Shown: positions 16,046 through 25,645 of the stretch, one piece after another
How the letters are laid out: each line of letters begins with the position of its first letter
How positions within the stretch are numbered: the first letter of the stretch is position 1
Source: Gillisia limnaea DSM 15749
GTDB lineage: Bacteria > Bacteroidota > Bacteroidia > Flavobacteriales > Flavobacteriaceae
DNA length: 64,000 nt
Reading direction: 5' to 3'
NCBI RefSeq assembly: GCF_000243235.1
Contig: NZ_JH594606.1
Location: 2,352,572-2,416,571, forward strand
Made by a program: the position numbers and the translations under genes
The notes under the pieces: model-generated
Database searches by the model: none
The model's input: only the letters and a program-made list of their open reading frames with translations
What the model was told of the DNA's origin: nothing

Positions 16046-17020
16046 TTACTCCAGAGTCAATAAAATTTTCCCAATATGCTCACTGCTTTCCATTAGTTTG
16101 TGTGCTTCTGCAGCATCTGCTAGCGGAAACTTTTTGTAAATAACAGGGTGTATTTTTTCAGAAATAAATAAAGGCCATATATTTTTTTCCACATCCTTCG
16201 CAATCTGAGTTTTTACGGCAGCAGATTGGGGCTTTAGAAAGCTTCCCGTCAAAATGAGATTTTTACCCATTATGGTGCGAAGATTAATAGTTGCCTCCAA
16301 ACTCTTCATTCCGTTAATATTAATTAGGCGACCTTTTTTATTTAGAATTTCGAGATTCTTTTGAGTATAATCTCCACCTACCATATCTAAAATCACATCT
16401 ATTTTTTCATCTTTGAAGACTTCTTCAAAAGCCTCTTTTTTGTAGTTTATTGCAGTGCCGAGCTTCATTTTGTTAAGAAAATCGATCTTTTTATCACTGC
16501 CAGCGGTGGTGTATATTTTAGAACCCAAAGCTTTAGCCATTTGTAAGCCCATAGTCCCAATTCCACTGGTGCCGCCGTGTATAAGTAATTTTTCATCGGG
16601 CTGCAGTTTCCCCAAATGAAATACGTTGAACCAAACGGTAAAAACAGTTTCGGGAATTGCAGCGGCGTCTATCAAACTTATTCCATTAGGAATGGAAAGA
16701 CAGTGGGAACTATCCGCCGCAACATATTCTGCATAACCGCCGCTTGCAATTAGTGCACAAACTTTATCACCAATTTTTTTGTCGCTTACATTATCGCCAA
16801 TTTCTGTTATTTCACCAGAAACTTCTAGGCCGGGGATCATTGTCTCATTAGATCCTTTGCCATAGGTGTTCATGTTTTTACGTGTAATAACATCGCTACG
16901 ATTTACACCCGCAGCTTTCACTTTGATAAGAACTTGGTTTTTCTCCAGTTTTGGCTTTGGGGTTTCTTTTAATTTTAATACTTCCGGTCCACCGGATTTT
17001 GTTATATGAATCGCTTTCAT
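16046..17020 (-). CDS. NAD(P)H quinone oxidoreductase, PIG3/zinc-independent MDR family
   Basis: The 324-residue protein from MKAIHITKSGGPEVLKLKET is a medium-chain dehydrogenase/reductase. A GroES-like N-terminal domain (VKAAGVNRSDVITRKN near residue 45) is followed by a Rossmann domain with HGGTSGIGTMGLQMAKALG near residue 140 and the DMVGGDY strand. It lacks the structural zinc cysteine cluster of alcohol dehydrogenases, consistent with quinone oxidoreductases that use NADPH to reduce quinones. I chose the inner ATG at 17020 because family members start at this point; an 11-codon longer frame exists. It is monocistronic. Confidence 0.88.
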   Translation of the reverse strand: MKAIHITKSGGPEVLKLKETPKPKLEKNQVLIKVKAAGVNRSDVITRKNMNTYGKGSNETMIPGLEVSGEITEIGDNVSDKKIGDKVCALIASGGYAEYVAADSSHCLSIPNGISLIDAAAIPETVFTVWFNVFHLGKLQPDEKLLIHGGTSGIGTMGLQMAKALGSKIYTTAGSDKKIDFLNKMKLGTAINYKKEAFEEVFKDEKIDVILDMVGGDYTQKNLEILNKKGRLININGMKSLEATINLRTIMGKNLILTGSFLKPQSAAVKTQIAKDVEKNIWPLFISEKIHPVIYKKFPLADAAEAHKLMESSEHIGKILLTLE

Positions 17021-17323
17021 TTCTTCTGTTTTTCTGTTAATATTAATAAACAAAATATTTCGTAGCTCTATTATAAAAAAAGCATAAGGTTTTAAATTTA
17101 TTGAATTCTAATTCCTATTCTTTTTGAGGTGCTTATTGAAAGCATTTCGTTTGGGGTTAAAACAATCACAGATGTAAGCAATGGAAGTGTGTCTAATGTT
17201 TTTTGAAACTGTAATACCTAAAGCTTGAAACCTCGAATAATGCGTCTGCCTAAGAAAGTTTCGCGCTGCTTACAAATGAACTCAGCCGTAGGTTTATAAC
17301 TCAAATGTATTTTGTTTTTGTGT

Positions 17324-19864
17324 CTAGAGGTGTCCGTTTAAAGTTCTCTTTAAGTAAATTGCGGTTTTACTTTGTTTATTTTTTGCGACTTTTTCCGGCG
17401 TTCCTGCTGCTACCACTTTTCCACCTTCTTCTCCAGCTCCGGGACCTATGTCAATAATCCAATCACTTCCAGCCACCACCTGCATATCATGCTCTACCAC
17501 AATTACGGTATTGCCTGCATCCACCAATCTCGCAAGCTGAAGTTGTAATTTTTCTACATCGGTTGGATGCAAGCCCGTAGTTGGCTCATCTAAAATATAA
17601 AGAGTATTCCCCCGGCTTACACGCTGAAGTTCTTTTGCCAGCTTTATACGTTGCGCTTCTCCACCGGAGAGCTCAGTTGCCGGCTGGCCTAAACGTAAAT
17701 AACCCAAACCTACTTCCTGCAATACTTTAAGGGGGCGACTCACCCGGTCTTCTTTCTCAAAAAATTCCGCTGCTTTATTTACGGTCATGCTAAGAACTTC
17801 TGCGATATTTTTTTCGTGATACGTGACTTCCAGGGTTTCGGCATTATAACGAGTACCGCCACAAACAGTGCAGGGAGCATAGACACTCGGTAGAAACAAC
17901 AGTTCAACCATCACAAAGCCTTCACCCTCGCAATTGGGACATCGGCCCTTTCCTACATTAAATGAAAAGCGACCGGCATTGTAATGACGCGATTTAGCTA
18001 ATTTTGTCGAGGCAAATAATTTTCGAACCACGTCAAACAAGCCCGTGTACGTGGCAAGATTGGAGCGTGGTGTTCTACCAATTGGTTTCTGATTGACCAC
18101 GACCATACGTTTTATGTTTTCTGAACCTGCGGAAATTTTACCACCTAGTGTCGCTACATCGTCCTGTTGTAAGTCATCTTCTACTTCCTCATCGGTAGAT
18201 AGGCCATTTCCTAATTGGACGGACATTAATTCGACCAAAACCTGACTTACCAAACTGCTTTTACCCGAGCCTGAAACGCCCGTAACACTCGTCAATACGC
18301 CTAAAGGAAAAGACATCTCAAGGTTCATCAAATTGTTTCTGGTAACTCCACTTAATTTCAACCATCCTGAAGGTTTCCGGGGTGTAGATTTTTCAAATGG
18401 GAGATCATTAAAAAGATGTTCTTTGGTTTTAGACCGTGGAATATTTTTTAAACCGGCCGGTGGGCCACTGTATAAAATTTCTCCACCACCTCCGCCAGCA
18501 TCCGGACCTACATCTACTATCCAGTCGGCATGGCGAATCACATCCAACTCATGCTCGACGACAAAAAGCGAATTACCGGAAGCTTTCAATCTATCCAAAG
18601 TCTTTAGTAAGGCTTCGGTATCAGCGGGATGTAATCCTGCAGAAGGCTCGTCTAATACATACACCACCCCAAATAAATTACTACGTACCTGGGTGGCAAG
18701 TCTTAAACGCTGATGTTCGCCAGGTGATAAGGTAGGTGTGCTGCGCTCAAGTGATAGATAGCCAAGTCCTAATTCCAATAAAACAGTTACTCTCGCAACA
18801 AGATCTTCGGCAATACGTTGGGCCACCATTGCTTTCTCCTGGTGATTTTTAGCTAATTTAGTAAGACCCGGCGCCGTGCCATCGCCATAAGGAGCGAAAA
18901 TAGAAAGCAACATTTTTAGAGGTAGTCTCGAAATGTCGGCAATATCATAATCTGCAAAAGTTACAGAAAGAGCTTCGCGATTTAAACGTTTACCATTGCA
19001 GTTAGGACATTCACTACTCAGCATGTATTGTGACACTCGTTTTTTCATAAGTGCACTTTGCGTATTTGCAAATGTGTGTAATACATGTTTTTTGGCGCCC
19101 GTGTAGGTGCCCATATAACTTGGTTGCCTCTTTTCTTTAATGGCACGTTGTACCTCATCCCGGTTTAAGTTTCGGTATACCGGCACCTGTGGTTTTTCGT
19201 TTGTAAATAAGATCCAGTCGCGATCTTTTTTTGGAAGATCTTTCCAGGGAACATCAACATCGTACCCCAGAGTGCTTAAAATGTCGCGAAGATTTTTTCC
19301 CTGCCAGGCAGTCGGCCAGGCAGCTATGGCTTTTTCCCGAATTGTCAGGCTATCATCAGGGACCATACTTTTTTCGGTTACTTCATAAACTCTACCAAGT
19401 CCATGGCATTGAGGGCAAGCGCCTTCCGGGGTGTTGGTTGAGAAAGAATCTGCATATAAAATAGATTGACCTTCTGGATAATCGCCGGCGCGGGAATACA
19501 ACATGCGCAACAAGTTAGACAATGTGGTCACGGAGCCTACTGAAGATCGGGTAGACCCAGAACCTCGTTGCTGCTGTAAAGCAACCGCTGGAGGCAGACC
19601 TTCAATCTCATCTACTTCCGGTATTGGCATTTGATGAAAAAGCCGCCGTGCATAGGGCGACACAGATTCGAGATACCTTCGCTGCGCTTCGGCATACAGG
19701 GTGCCAAAAGCAAGTGATGATTTACCCGAGCCAGAAACTCCGGTAAAAACTACCAGGGCATCACGGGGAATTTCCAGAGTTACATTTTTAAGATTATGTT
19801 GCCGTGCTCCACGTACAGCAACGAAGCCTTCTTTTTGCGTCTTTTTTTCACCCGGTTTTTCCAT
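17324..19864 (-). CDS. UvrA2-like excinuclease ATPase lacking the UvrB-binding domain
   Basis: The 846-residue protein has two ABC ATPase halves: Walker [10 protein letters not shown] near residues 42 and 535, and signature motifs LSPGEHQR and LSGGEAQR. Four CxxC zinc pairs are visible, including [24 protein letters not shown] and CTVCGGTR. It is ~100 residues shorter than housekeeping UvrA (~940). In the first half [13 protein letters not shown] passes quickly to the zinc module, so most of the UvrB-binding region is missing. That fits the UvrA2 class, linked to DNA-damage or drug tolerance. A housekeeping uvrA is expected elsewhere. No partner gene lies nearby. Confidence 0.85.
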   Translation of the reverse strand: MEKPGEKKTQKEGFVAVRGARQHNLKNVTLEIPRDALVVFTGVSGSGKSSLAFGTLYAEAQRRYLESVSPYARRLFHQMPIPEVDEIEGLPPAVALQQQRGSGSTRSSVGSVTTLSNLLRMLYSRAGDYPEGQSILYADSFSTNTPEGACPQCHGLGRVYEVTEKSMVPDDSLTIREKAIAAWPTAWQGKNLRDILSTLGYDVDVPWKDLPKKDRDWILFTNEKPQVPVYRNLNRDEVQRAIKEKRQPSYMGTYTGAKKHVLHTFANTQSALMKKRVSQYMLSSECPNCNGKRLNREALSVTFADYDIADISRLPLKMLLSIFAPYGDGTAPGLTKLAKNHQEKAMVAQRIAEDLVARVTVLLELGLGYLSLERSTPTLSPGEHQRLRLATQVRSNLFGVVYVLDEPSAGLHPADTEALLKTLDRLKASGNSLFVVEHELDVIRHADWIVDVGPDAGGGGGEILYSGPPAGLKNIPRSKTKEHLFNDLPFEKSTPRKPSGWLKLSGVTRNNLMNLEMSFPLGVLTSVTGVSGSGKSSLVSQVLVELMSVQLGNGLSTDEEVEDDLQQDDVATLGGKISAGSENIKRMVVVNQKPIGRTPRSNLATYTGLFDVVRKLFASTKLAKSRHYNAGRFSFNVGKGRCPNCEGEGFVMVELLFLPSVYAPCTVCGGTRYNAETLEVTYHEKNIAEVLSMTVNKAAEFFEKEDRVSRPLKVLQEVGLGYLRLGQPATELSGGEAQRIKLAKELQRVSRGNTLYILDEPTTGLHPTDVEKLQLQLARLVDAGNTVIVVEHDMQVVAGSDWIIDIGPGAGEEGGKVVAAGTPEKVAKNKQSKTAIYLKRTLNGHL

Positions 19865-20056
19865 GCCTACGAAGGGACCAAAAAATATACCAAGAACCTA
19901 TTGAAACAGCTTTAAAACTGATGCTTTTGGTTAAGTTTAACGCTCAATTCAGTTCGAAACAGTTCAAAATCTGTTGAGACTTCCTTTAAATTTATATGTA
20001 ATATCTTGCAGTAGGGTGTCAGAAACTTGTGCAACGGTTACTGACGCTGTGTCCAG

Positions 20057-21007
20057 TTAAAATGTGTATTTAGTTTTATTTTTATCTCCTGTTTTTTTAA
20101 ATAATTTAAGTTCTACTCCTTTTTTCAAATCCCGACTAGCTGTTGCACCAGAGATATCTTTAAAAATCTCCATATAATCCTTTCTGGAAAACGTCCTTTT
20201 ATTGAGTGAGATGAAATATTCAATTCGGTCTTTTTCAGTTAATATGCGGCTATTGAAGTCTAATAGTTCATCTAAAGATTTATTGATTACTTCAAGCATA
20301 TATTTAATAAATGCCGTTGAATTTCCCGATTTATCACTATCGGATAGCGCTTTATAGTATTTCTTCTGGTCTTTGCTTATCAATGTTTCAAAGGGTAAAT
20401 ATTCAAAAACAGGATATTTTTCCATTAATATTAAAGTTTGCCATAGTCTACCCATTCTGCCATTTCCATCTAAAAATGGGTGGATAAATTCCATTTCATA
20501 ATGAAAGACACAACTTTTTATTAACTCTATTTCTTCCGATGATTTTAAATAATTAAATAAGTCTTTCATCAAATATGGAACATTTTCGTGGGGCGGAGCA
20601 TAGTGTTCCACTTGTGAATCTTTCATGATACCTACACCTTGTCTTCTATATTTTCCGGCATCTTCAATTAGATTTTCCATTAAATTTTTATGGCATTCTA
20701 AGAATGATTTTTCATTAAATGGTTTATAATTTTCTAAATGTTCATAAACCTCAATTGCATTCAAAACTTCCTGAACGTCTTTCTTTGGGCCAATTATCCT
20801 CTTATTTTCAATTAAATCGGTAATCTGTTCTTCAGTCAATGTGTTACCCTCAATTTTTAAAGAGGAGTGAATTGACTTTATCCTATTTTCCTTTCTTAGT
20901 TTGGAAGAAGGTTTGTTAAGATAGTTGGCGTTGATAGCTCCAACTTTTTCAGAGATTGAAGTTATTAATCTTAAAATATTATGGGTTATATCGTAAGGTG
21001 GTTTCAT
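20057..21007 (-). CDS. Fic-family protein (class II inhibitory motif)
   Basis: This 316-residue protein is a second, unrelated-type Fic protein. It has the inhibitory motif SSLKIEGN near residue 48, matching [ST]xxxE[GN], the core HPFLDGNGRMGR near residue 173, and a winged-helix tail (RTFSRKDYMEIFKDISGATASRDL). It begins MKPPYDITHNILRLITSISE with no DUF4172 domain. All catalytic residues (His, Phe, Asp/Glu, Asn, Arg) are present, so AMP transfer to a cellular target is expected when inhibition is relieved. It stands at the left edge of the cassette-like array but has no clear copy of the array repeat at its own 3' end. Confidence 0.9.
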   Translation of the reverse strand: MKPPYDITHNILRLITSISEKVGAINANYLNKPSSKLRKENRIKSIHSSLKIEGNTLTEEQITDLIENKRIIGPKKDVQEVLNAIEVYEHLENYKPFNEKSFLECHKNLMENLIEDAGKYRRQGVGIMKDSQVEHYAPPHENVPYLMKDLFNYLKSSEEIELIKSCVFHYEMEFIHPFLDGNGRMGRLWQTLILMEKYPVFEYLPFETLISKDQKKYYKALSDSDKSGNSTAFIKYMLEVINKSLDELLDFNSRILTEKDRIEYFISLNKRTFSRKDYMEIFKDISGATASRDLKKGVELKLFKKTGDKNKTKYTF

Positions 21008-21085
21008 TTGATACTATCATTTGATATTATCAAAGGTAAGATCATTTCATTATTATTCGAAGAGAAATCCCGATATTTAATTGGG

Positions 21086-21218
21086 CACAACATTCCTAAT
21101 TAATGTAAATAGCCTGAAGTAAGGACGATAACTTGTCGGCCTAGTTGCTTTGTTCCCTGGTCTTTGAAATGTCACTTTTCTCTGGAATACCCGCTATTTA
21201 CGATTAACCGATGTTAGC
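21086..21218 (-). repeat. Cassette-type palindromic repeat R1
   Basis: This ~130-bp element overlaps the HepT stop codon. Its ends pair imperfectly: minus-strand GCTAACATCGGTTAATCG against ACATTCCTAATTAATGT. It shares the interior TGGTCTTTGAAATGTCACTT and GGAATACCCGCTATTTA with R2-R4. Confidence 0.8.
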
Positions 21219-21573
21219 TTTTGTTATCTAGTTCAATGAGAATTTCGATTTCATCCTTTAGTTTAGGAAGGTGATTTATCAATATAGACCAGATGTTTTC
21301 ATCCGAAATACTGTCATATGCGTGAATCACTTGATTTCTAAGTCCACCAAATATCAACTTTACATTAGTGATTTTATTTTCGAAACTCGAATCTTTCTTT
21401 AATATCCGGTTTATTGCTTCTCCAATAATTTCTAAATCTCGCTCAACCGCTCTTTTAAGCATTAAGTTTTCACGATATTTGAAAAAGTCCATTTCTGAAC
21501 TTTCAAAGTAACTCTAAATTTCATTTAAGGCAATCTTTACATCAAATAGCCATTTTAAAATTCTTTCATCCAT
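21214..21573 (-). pseudogene. hepT: HepT-like HEPN toxin with premature stop
   Basis: Reading from ATG 21573, the frame gives MDERILKWLFDVKIALNEI, then TAG at codon 20 (21514-21516), then SYFESSEMDFFKYRENLMLK to the normal end. The HEPN RNase motif Rx4HxY is intact as RNQVIHAY. HepT toxins are cleaving RNases neutralised by MntA, which AMPylates a tyrosine near this motif. An internal ATG at 21492 could re-start translation to give a 92-residue protein lacking the first helix. The start overlaps mntA by 8 bp. Either the toxin has been inactivated or a truncated form is made. Confidence 0.8.
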
Positions 21574-21865
21574 AAATTAATTCTTTCGTTTTATTAATAG
21601 AATTAATAAGAATTGGATTTTTCAAAGTCTGTTCCTCTATAAGGTCAATATCTCGTCCGAGTAGTTTTTTTAGATTTTCCTTGAAATGCATATAATTTTC
21701 AAAGTATTCCGCTAAATCGAAAGGTTTAAATTTAACCAAAAAATCAATATCGCTTTCGTCTGAGAAGTTGGAATTCAGAGCCGAACCAAAAAGGTACATT
21801 TTATCAACATGGTAAGTGTCACAAAGTTGATTCAATTTTTCAATATGATTCTCAAGTAATTTCAT
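21566..21865 (-). CDS. mntA: MntA-like nucleotidyltransferase antitoxin
   Basis: The 99-residue minimal nucleotidyltransferase has the family signature GSALNSNFSDESDIDFLV near residue 27 (GSx10DxD), and a third acidic residue is likely in GRDIDLIEE. MntA antitoxins transfer AMP from ATP onto HepT and so block it. The stop overlaps the HepT start by 8 bp (ATGGATGA), giving translational coupling. The frame is intact even though the cognate toxin carries a stop. Confidence 0.9.
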   Translation of the reverse strand: MKLLENHIEKLNQLCDTYHVDKMYLFGSALNSNFSDESDIDFLVKFKPFDLAEYFENYMHFKENLKKLLGRDIDLIEEQTLKNPILINSINKTKELIYG

Positions 21866-21925
21866 ATTTTCAAATTTAGCTAAAAATTATTTAGAACATT
21901 TATTCTGAGTTCAAATTAATTCAAG

Positions 21926-22045
21926 CAACGGTCTTGGTTTAATTTAAGTAGCGTAGAGGTATTGTCGGCTTAGTTGCTTTGTCCCCTGGTCTTTAAAATG
22001 TCACTTTTCACTGGAATACCCGCTATTTGTGGGTAACCGATTTTG
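21926..22045 (-). repeat. Cassette-type palindromic repeat R2
   Basis: The element starts CAACGGTCTTGG and ends GGGTAACCGATTTTG, which pair imperfectly. It lies 18 bp past the stop of the DUF5694 gene (minus strand). The interior TGTCACTTTTCACTGGAATA is shared with R1, R3 and R4. Confidence 0.8.
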
Positions 22046-22063
22046 TAACCAGTATTGTTACAA

Positions 22064-22912
22064 TCATATACTATCAAATTCTATAAAATCATATTCTGGT
22101 GAAGAATCAAAAAGTTGTCTAAGTATAGCAGCGTGACCATTACCATAAATAACTAATATTCTATCATCAGTGCCATTGTTAATTTTTTGGATCTTTCTAA
22201 AAATTCGCAAATTTCTATTATACCACCATACGGACAAAATATCCGCTCCTCTTTCATTCTCTAATTTAAAATCTCCTACTAGATATGCCCCAAATTCATA
22301 TTTATGATGTTCTCTTGAATTGATGTATTTATAGTAACTCAACAAATTCATTTCTGTAGGTAATTTTCCTATGGTTTTGTACCATTCGTTTGTTATTTCC
22401 CATAATGGATCATCACTTTTGAAATCAAAACCTTTGAAGAGATTTTCGGTATACGTTGAATCTAATTCTTGCAAATCTTCAACCATAGGATTAGCATCGA
22501 TTGCGTACAAGGTATCTAGGTTTAACTCCGATGCTATTCGTATTCCTAATTGATAACGTTCGCTTCTTTCATCCCTAAACTTCCCCTTTTTATATTCTCT
22601 TAATTTTTCCGTTGCATTAAAGTTATCCCAAGCTTCTATGACTACTTTGGTTGGTTTAAATTGCTTAATATAATTGACTAACTCGGTAACTTCCTTCTGT
22701 TTAGATTCTTCCAATACATCAATTTGGTCTTTTTTGTCTGTTTTGGCTGCATCTAAGTTGGGATAATCTAGATGAATAGTTCCAACTACTAATATTTTGG
22801 TCCTTTCGTTGGGAAAATATTCCGACGGAGATTTTAAATCAGTTTTTTGTGCATTAGCCTGAAGAATTAAGAAAAATAGAAGAATGTAAGTTGTAAAATT
22901 ATTTTTTATCAT
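22064..22912 (-). CDS. DUF5694-like secreted protein
   Basis: The 282-residue protein begins with a signal peptide (MIKNNFTTYILLFFLILQANAQ). The mature part starts TKILVVGTIHLDYPNLD and continues with FKPTKVVIEAWD, then ends ILVIYGNGHAAILRQLFDSS. The GTIH and GNGHA histidines with conserved acidic residues recall the TraB/ChaN-type fold used by DUF5694 proteins. The biochemical role is unknown. It forms a single-gene unit with repeat R2 just after its stop and R3 upstream. Confidence 0.7.
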   Translation of the reverse strand: MIKNNFTTYILLFFLILQANAQKTDLKSPSEYFPNERTKILVVGTIHLDYPNLDAAKTDKKDQIDVLEESKQKEVTELVNYIKQFKPTKVVIEAWDNFNATEKLREYKKGKFRDERSERYQLGIRIASELNLDTLYAIDANPMVEDLQELDSTYTENLFKGFDFKSDDPLWEITNEWYKTIGKLPTEMNLLSYYKYINSREHHKYEFGAYLVGDFKLENERGADILSVWWYNRNLRIFRKIQKINNGTDDRILVIYGNGHAAILRQLFDSSPEYDFIEFDSI

Positions 22913-22949
22913 TTAAAGTTCTTTTTTGGTTCTCTGTAAATTTTGGCTT

Positions 22950-23076
22950 CAACGGTTTTAGGTCCGCAAGTAGCGTTGAGTAGGGACGAGTTCTTGACGG
23001 CTTTGCTGCTTTATTCCCTGGTATCTAAAATATCACTTTTTACTGGAATACCCGCTATTTGCTGTTAGCCGTTAAG
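22950..23076 (-). repeat. Cassette-type palindromic repeat R3
   Basis: The left end CAACGGTTTTAGGTCCGCAA pairs with the right end GCTGTTAGCCGTTAAG. It lies 8 bp past the stop of the membrane-protein gene at 23085. The interior CTTTTTACTGGAATACCCGC matches the other copies. Confidence 0.8.
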
Positions 23077-23084
23077 TGCAGGTT

Positions 23085-23600
23085 TTATAGTTCATTATCT
23101 TTCAAGTCCTTAGCCAAACTTGCTATTTTTAACCTTCTATTCCGCTTTAAATATTCTAAATCTGATGAATTGTCAATCATTAACTGAAGTTTATAATAAT
23201 TTATATATTCAAGTACTCCGAAAACATTGGCTAAAATGCCCCATAACATTAAGTTTTCGGGTATAATTTGCCAGTTATTTTGATAAATTTGAATTCCAAA
23301 TATTAATGGAATCAGAGAAATTAAAATTAAATTTAATTTTTTGGAGTTCTTAAAAAAATTTAAGTTTTTTTCTTGATTGAACGGCTTATTAATCAATCTG
23401 TATAACTTCAATTTCCAATAGTGTTGACCTTGAATTAATAGTATTATACAGATTAAAAGTCCGTATAGAAGAAAAAATATATCTGTGATTGAATTGTTAA
23501 GAATCAGATAAACCAAAATCAATGGGAATGTCACAAAAGCGTGGAATCTTTCCATTGGATAATAACTCTTCAATCTTTTAATCAGTTTTTGTTTACTCAT
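23085..23600 (-). CDS. Small multi-span membrane protein
   Basis: The 171-residue protein begins MSKQKLIKRLKSYYPMERFH and has about four hydrophobic segments: FVTFPLILVYLILN, IFFLLYGLLICIILLI, LNLILISLIPLIFGI and NLMLWGILANVFGVLEYI. A charged tail follows (YLKRNRRLKIASLAKDLKDN). No family is recognised. It is a single-gene unit between repeats R3 and R4, the typical content of a cassette array. Confidence 0.7.
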   Translation of the reverse strand: MSKQKLIKRLKSYYPMERFHAFVTFPLILVYLILNNSITDIFFLLYGLLICIILLIQGQHYWKLKLYRLINKPFNQEKNLNFFKNSKKLNLILISLIPLIFGIQIYQNNWQIIPENLMLWGILANVFGVLEYINYYKLQLMIDNSSDLEYLKRNRRLKIASLAKDLKDNEL

Positions 23601-23613
23601 TTTTATTTAGTTT

Positions 23614-23742
23614 GTTACCAAAGGTCTTGGTTCGCTAGTAGCTTGGAGTAGGGACGGGTACTTGTTGGCTTAGACCTGATTTTTTGGTCAGGAAATTTTT
23701 TCTTTAAAGTTTTATCGCTTATTTGCGATAGCCTTGTTATAC
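23614..23742 (-). repeat. Cassette-type palindromic repeat R4
   Basis: The left end AAGGTCTTGGTTCGCTAGTA pairs with the right end TATTTGCGATAGCCTT. It shares AGTAGGGACGGGTACTTGTT with the R3 family but has a divergent centre. It lies 46 bp past the LytTR gene stop. Confidence 0.7.
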
Positions 23743-23788
23743 ACGAGGGCTTCATGTTATGCTTGATTAAACTCATACGGTAGTTGAA

Positions 23789-24520
23789 TTAGAAACTCAA
23801 CTGCTCTTTGAAAAGATAAGATTGCCTTCTGGAGATTTCAACTTCTTCTCCGGAATTCATCTCTATTTTTAGTTTTCCGTTAAACCAAGACACAACTTTT
23901 TTAACATGATTAATGTTGATTATCTGTTGTCTATTGGCTCTAAAAAACACATCACCTGGTAATTTTTCTTCGACTTGTCCTAACGATTTGTAGATTAATG
24001 GTTTGTTATTTTCAAAAAACACACGCGTGTAGTTACCAACAATTTCCAACATAAAAATATCCTGAATTTTAACCAGCCAGCACTTCTCACCATCTTTAAT
24101 AAATATCTGCTTATCTAAACTTAAAGCAGCCTCATTTTTAGATTCTGATGATAAGCCCTTAGTGCATTTTTCAATTACTTTTTCGATACTTTTAGTAAAT
24201 CGTTTTTGATTAATAGGCTTCAATAAATAATCGAAAGCATTGTATTCAAAAGACTTAATGGCATATTCATCGAAGGCAGTTGTGAAAATAGTTAGTGGGA
24301 CATCATCTAACATTTCCAACAACTCAAATCCATTTTTTTCTGGCAAATTAATATCTAGAAATAATAGGTCTGGTTTTGTTTCATTAATCAACTTAAAACC
24401 TTCGTCTACGTTTTCTGCTTCACCTAAAAGTTCAATTTCCTTGTGGGCCTTTAAGAGTTCTTTTAACTCATTACGAGCCAATCTAGAATCTTCTATAATA
24501 ACTGCTTTTAATGATATCAT
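23789..24520 (-). CDS. LytTR-family response regulator
   Basis: The 243-residue protein has a receiver domain (residues 1-120) with phospho-acceptor Asp56 in LLFLDINLP and a TAFDEYAI region. A C-terminal LytTR DNA-binding domain follows (~140-240), including VGNYTRVFFENNKP and the recognition region FFRANRQQIININHVKKV. It overlaps the kinase gene upstream by 4 bp, so the two form a two-component pair. Targets are unknown; the small membrane genes upstream are candidates. Confidence 0.92.
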   Translation of the reverse strand: MISLKAVIIEDSRLARNELKELLKAHKEIELLGEAENVDEGFKLINETKPDLLFLDINLPEKNGFELLEMLDDVPLTIFTTAFDEYAIKSFEYNAFDYLLKPINQKRFTKSIEKVIEKCTKGLSSESKNEAALSLDKQIFIKDGEKCWLVKIQDIFMLEIVGNYTRVFFENNKPLIYKSLGQVEEKLPGDVFFRANRQQIININHVKKVVSWFNGKLKIEMNSGEEVEISRRQSYLFKEQLSF

Positions 24521-25581
24521 TCTAGTGGGATTTTAATAATGGCAACCACTTGATTTCCGATTTCTTTCAAATTGAAAGTCGCTGCTTCGCCATAAAGTAA
24601 TTCAAGACGCTGCTTAATGTTTTTCAAGCCTAATTGCGTGCTGTTTTCGCTGGGTTTCAATATTCCAGTATTGGCGACTTCTATGAGCAATTGACTATTC
24701 TTTATTTTTGTAGTTAGCGTTACTTTCCCTCCTTCTTTCAAATTAGAGATGCCGTGTTTAATAGCATTTTCTACTAGCATCTGAATAATCATGGGTGGAA
24801 TTTGGGTGTTTAAAGTTGACTTATCAATGTTTGTTTCGAACTGAAGTCGATCCTCAAATTGAATTTTAGAAATCTCAATATAATTTTTAACCATTTCCAA
24901 TTCATCTTCTAAAGCAATGGCATTTGCTTCACTTTTTGTGAGTGAATAACGCAATGTTTCAGACAAACTCGTGAGCATATTCCTGGCTCTATTAACATCC
25001 TCTAACATCAATCCACGAATATTGTTTAAACTATTAAACATAAAGTGTGGATTAATTTGCCCTTTTAAAGTATTTAGTTGAGATTCCTTTAGGTTGGACT
25101 CAAGTTGCAATCTAGCTTCCCTGCCTTTATTTAATTCCATCAAACCTTTTACTGCAACATAGAATCCTGTCCATACAAGAAAATAAATACTATAATTAAT
25201 GATGAAAAGTAGGTTGCCTTTTAATCCCTGAGATTCATGATCAAAAACATCTGCTCTGTCATAAATAAAATGATAAGTGAATTGAATATATAAGGTATAG
25301 GTTATATAAAACAATAAAATTGAACCTAATAATAAACCCAAAATTTTAAGAGCATCTATACCTTTTAAATTATCAAACTGAATAAATCTATTGATCGATC
25401 TTTTAAGTTGATGGGTATAAAAGATGGATAGCAAAAAGACGCTTGTGAAATCCATTATAAATTGCCAAATTTCTAGATTTAACCCATTGTCATTAATCCA
25501 ATAAGCAAAAGCCATAAGACCAGTTATCAAAGACCAGAAAGCTATATTTAGAAGCCAATAAGTTGTTTTTTTTGTAAACAC
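24517..25581 (-). CDS. LytS/YehU-type sensor histidine kinase
   Basis: The 354-residue protein has four hydrophobic segments in the first ~150 residues. These lead into the His_kinase domain with QINPHFMFNSLNN near residue 180 and an ATP-binding domain with MLVENAIKHGISNL and QLGLKNIKQRLELLYG. This is the 5TM/4TM LytS-like architecture common in Bacteroidota. It autophosphorylates on histidine and passes phosphate to the LytTR regulator encoded next. There is no periplasmic sensor domain, so it probably senses the membrane state. Confidence 0.92.
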   Translation of the reverse strand: MFTKKTTYWLLNIAFWSLITGLMAFAYWINDNGLNLEIWQFIMDFTSVFLLSIFYTHQLKRSINRFIQFDNLKGIDALKILGLLLGSILLFYITYTLYIQFTYHFIYDRADVFDHESQGLKGNLLFIINYSIYFLVWTGFYVAVKGLMELNKGREARLQLESNLKESQLNTLKGQINPHFMFNSLNNIRGLMLEDVNRARNMLTSLSETLRYSLTKSEANAIALEDELEMVKNYIEISKIQFEDRLQFETNIDKSTLNTQIPPMIIQMLVENAIKHGISNLKEGGKVTLTTKIKNSQLLIEVANTGILKPSENSTQLGLKNIKQRLELLYGEAATFNLKEIGNQVVAIIKIPLE

Positions 25582-25604
25582 TATATTTTTTGTTAGCTGA
25601 AAAT

Positions 25605-25612
25605 CAAACTTA
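25605..25612 (-). promoter_or_regulatory. Candidate -7 promoter element of the LytS/LytTR operon
   Basis: The minus strand reads TAAGTTTG, matching the Bacteroidota consensus TAnnTTTG, 24 bp upstream of the kinase start. A convincing -33 TTG at the usual spacing was not found. Confidence 0.35.
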
Positions 25613-25645
25613 GCATTTTAATATTTACTAGGATTTGCGTCAAGA

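Noticed and set aside
21086-23742. R1-R4 as a CRISPR array
   Set aside because: The repeats are ~130 bp, imperfect and separated by whole genes, with no spacer-repeat pattern.
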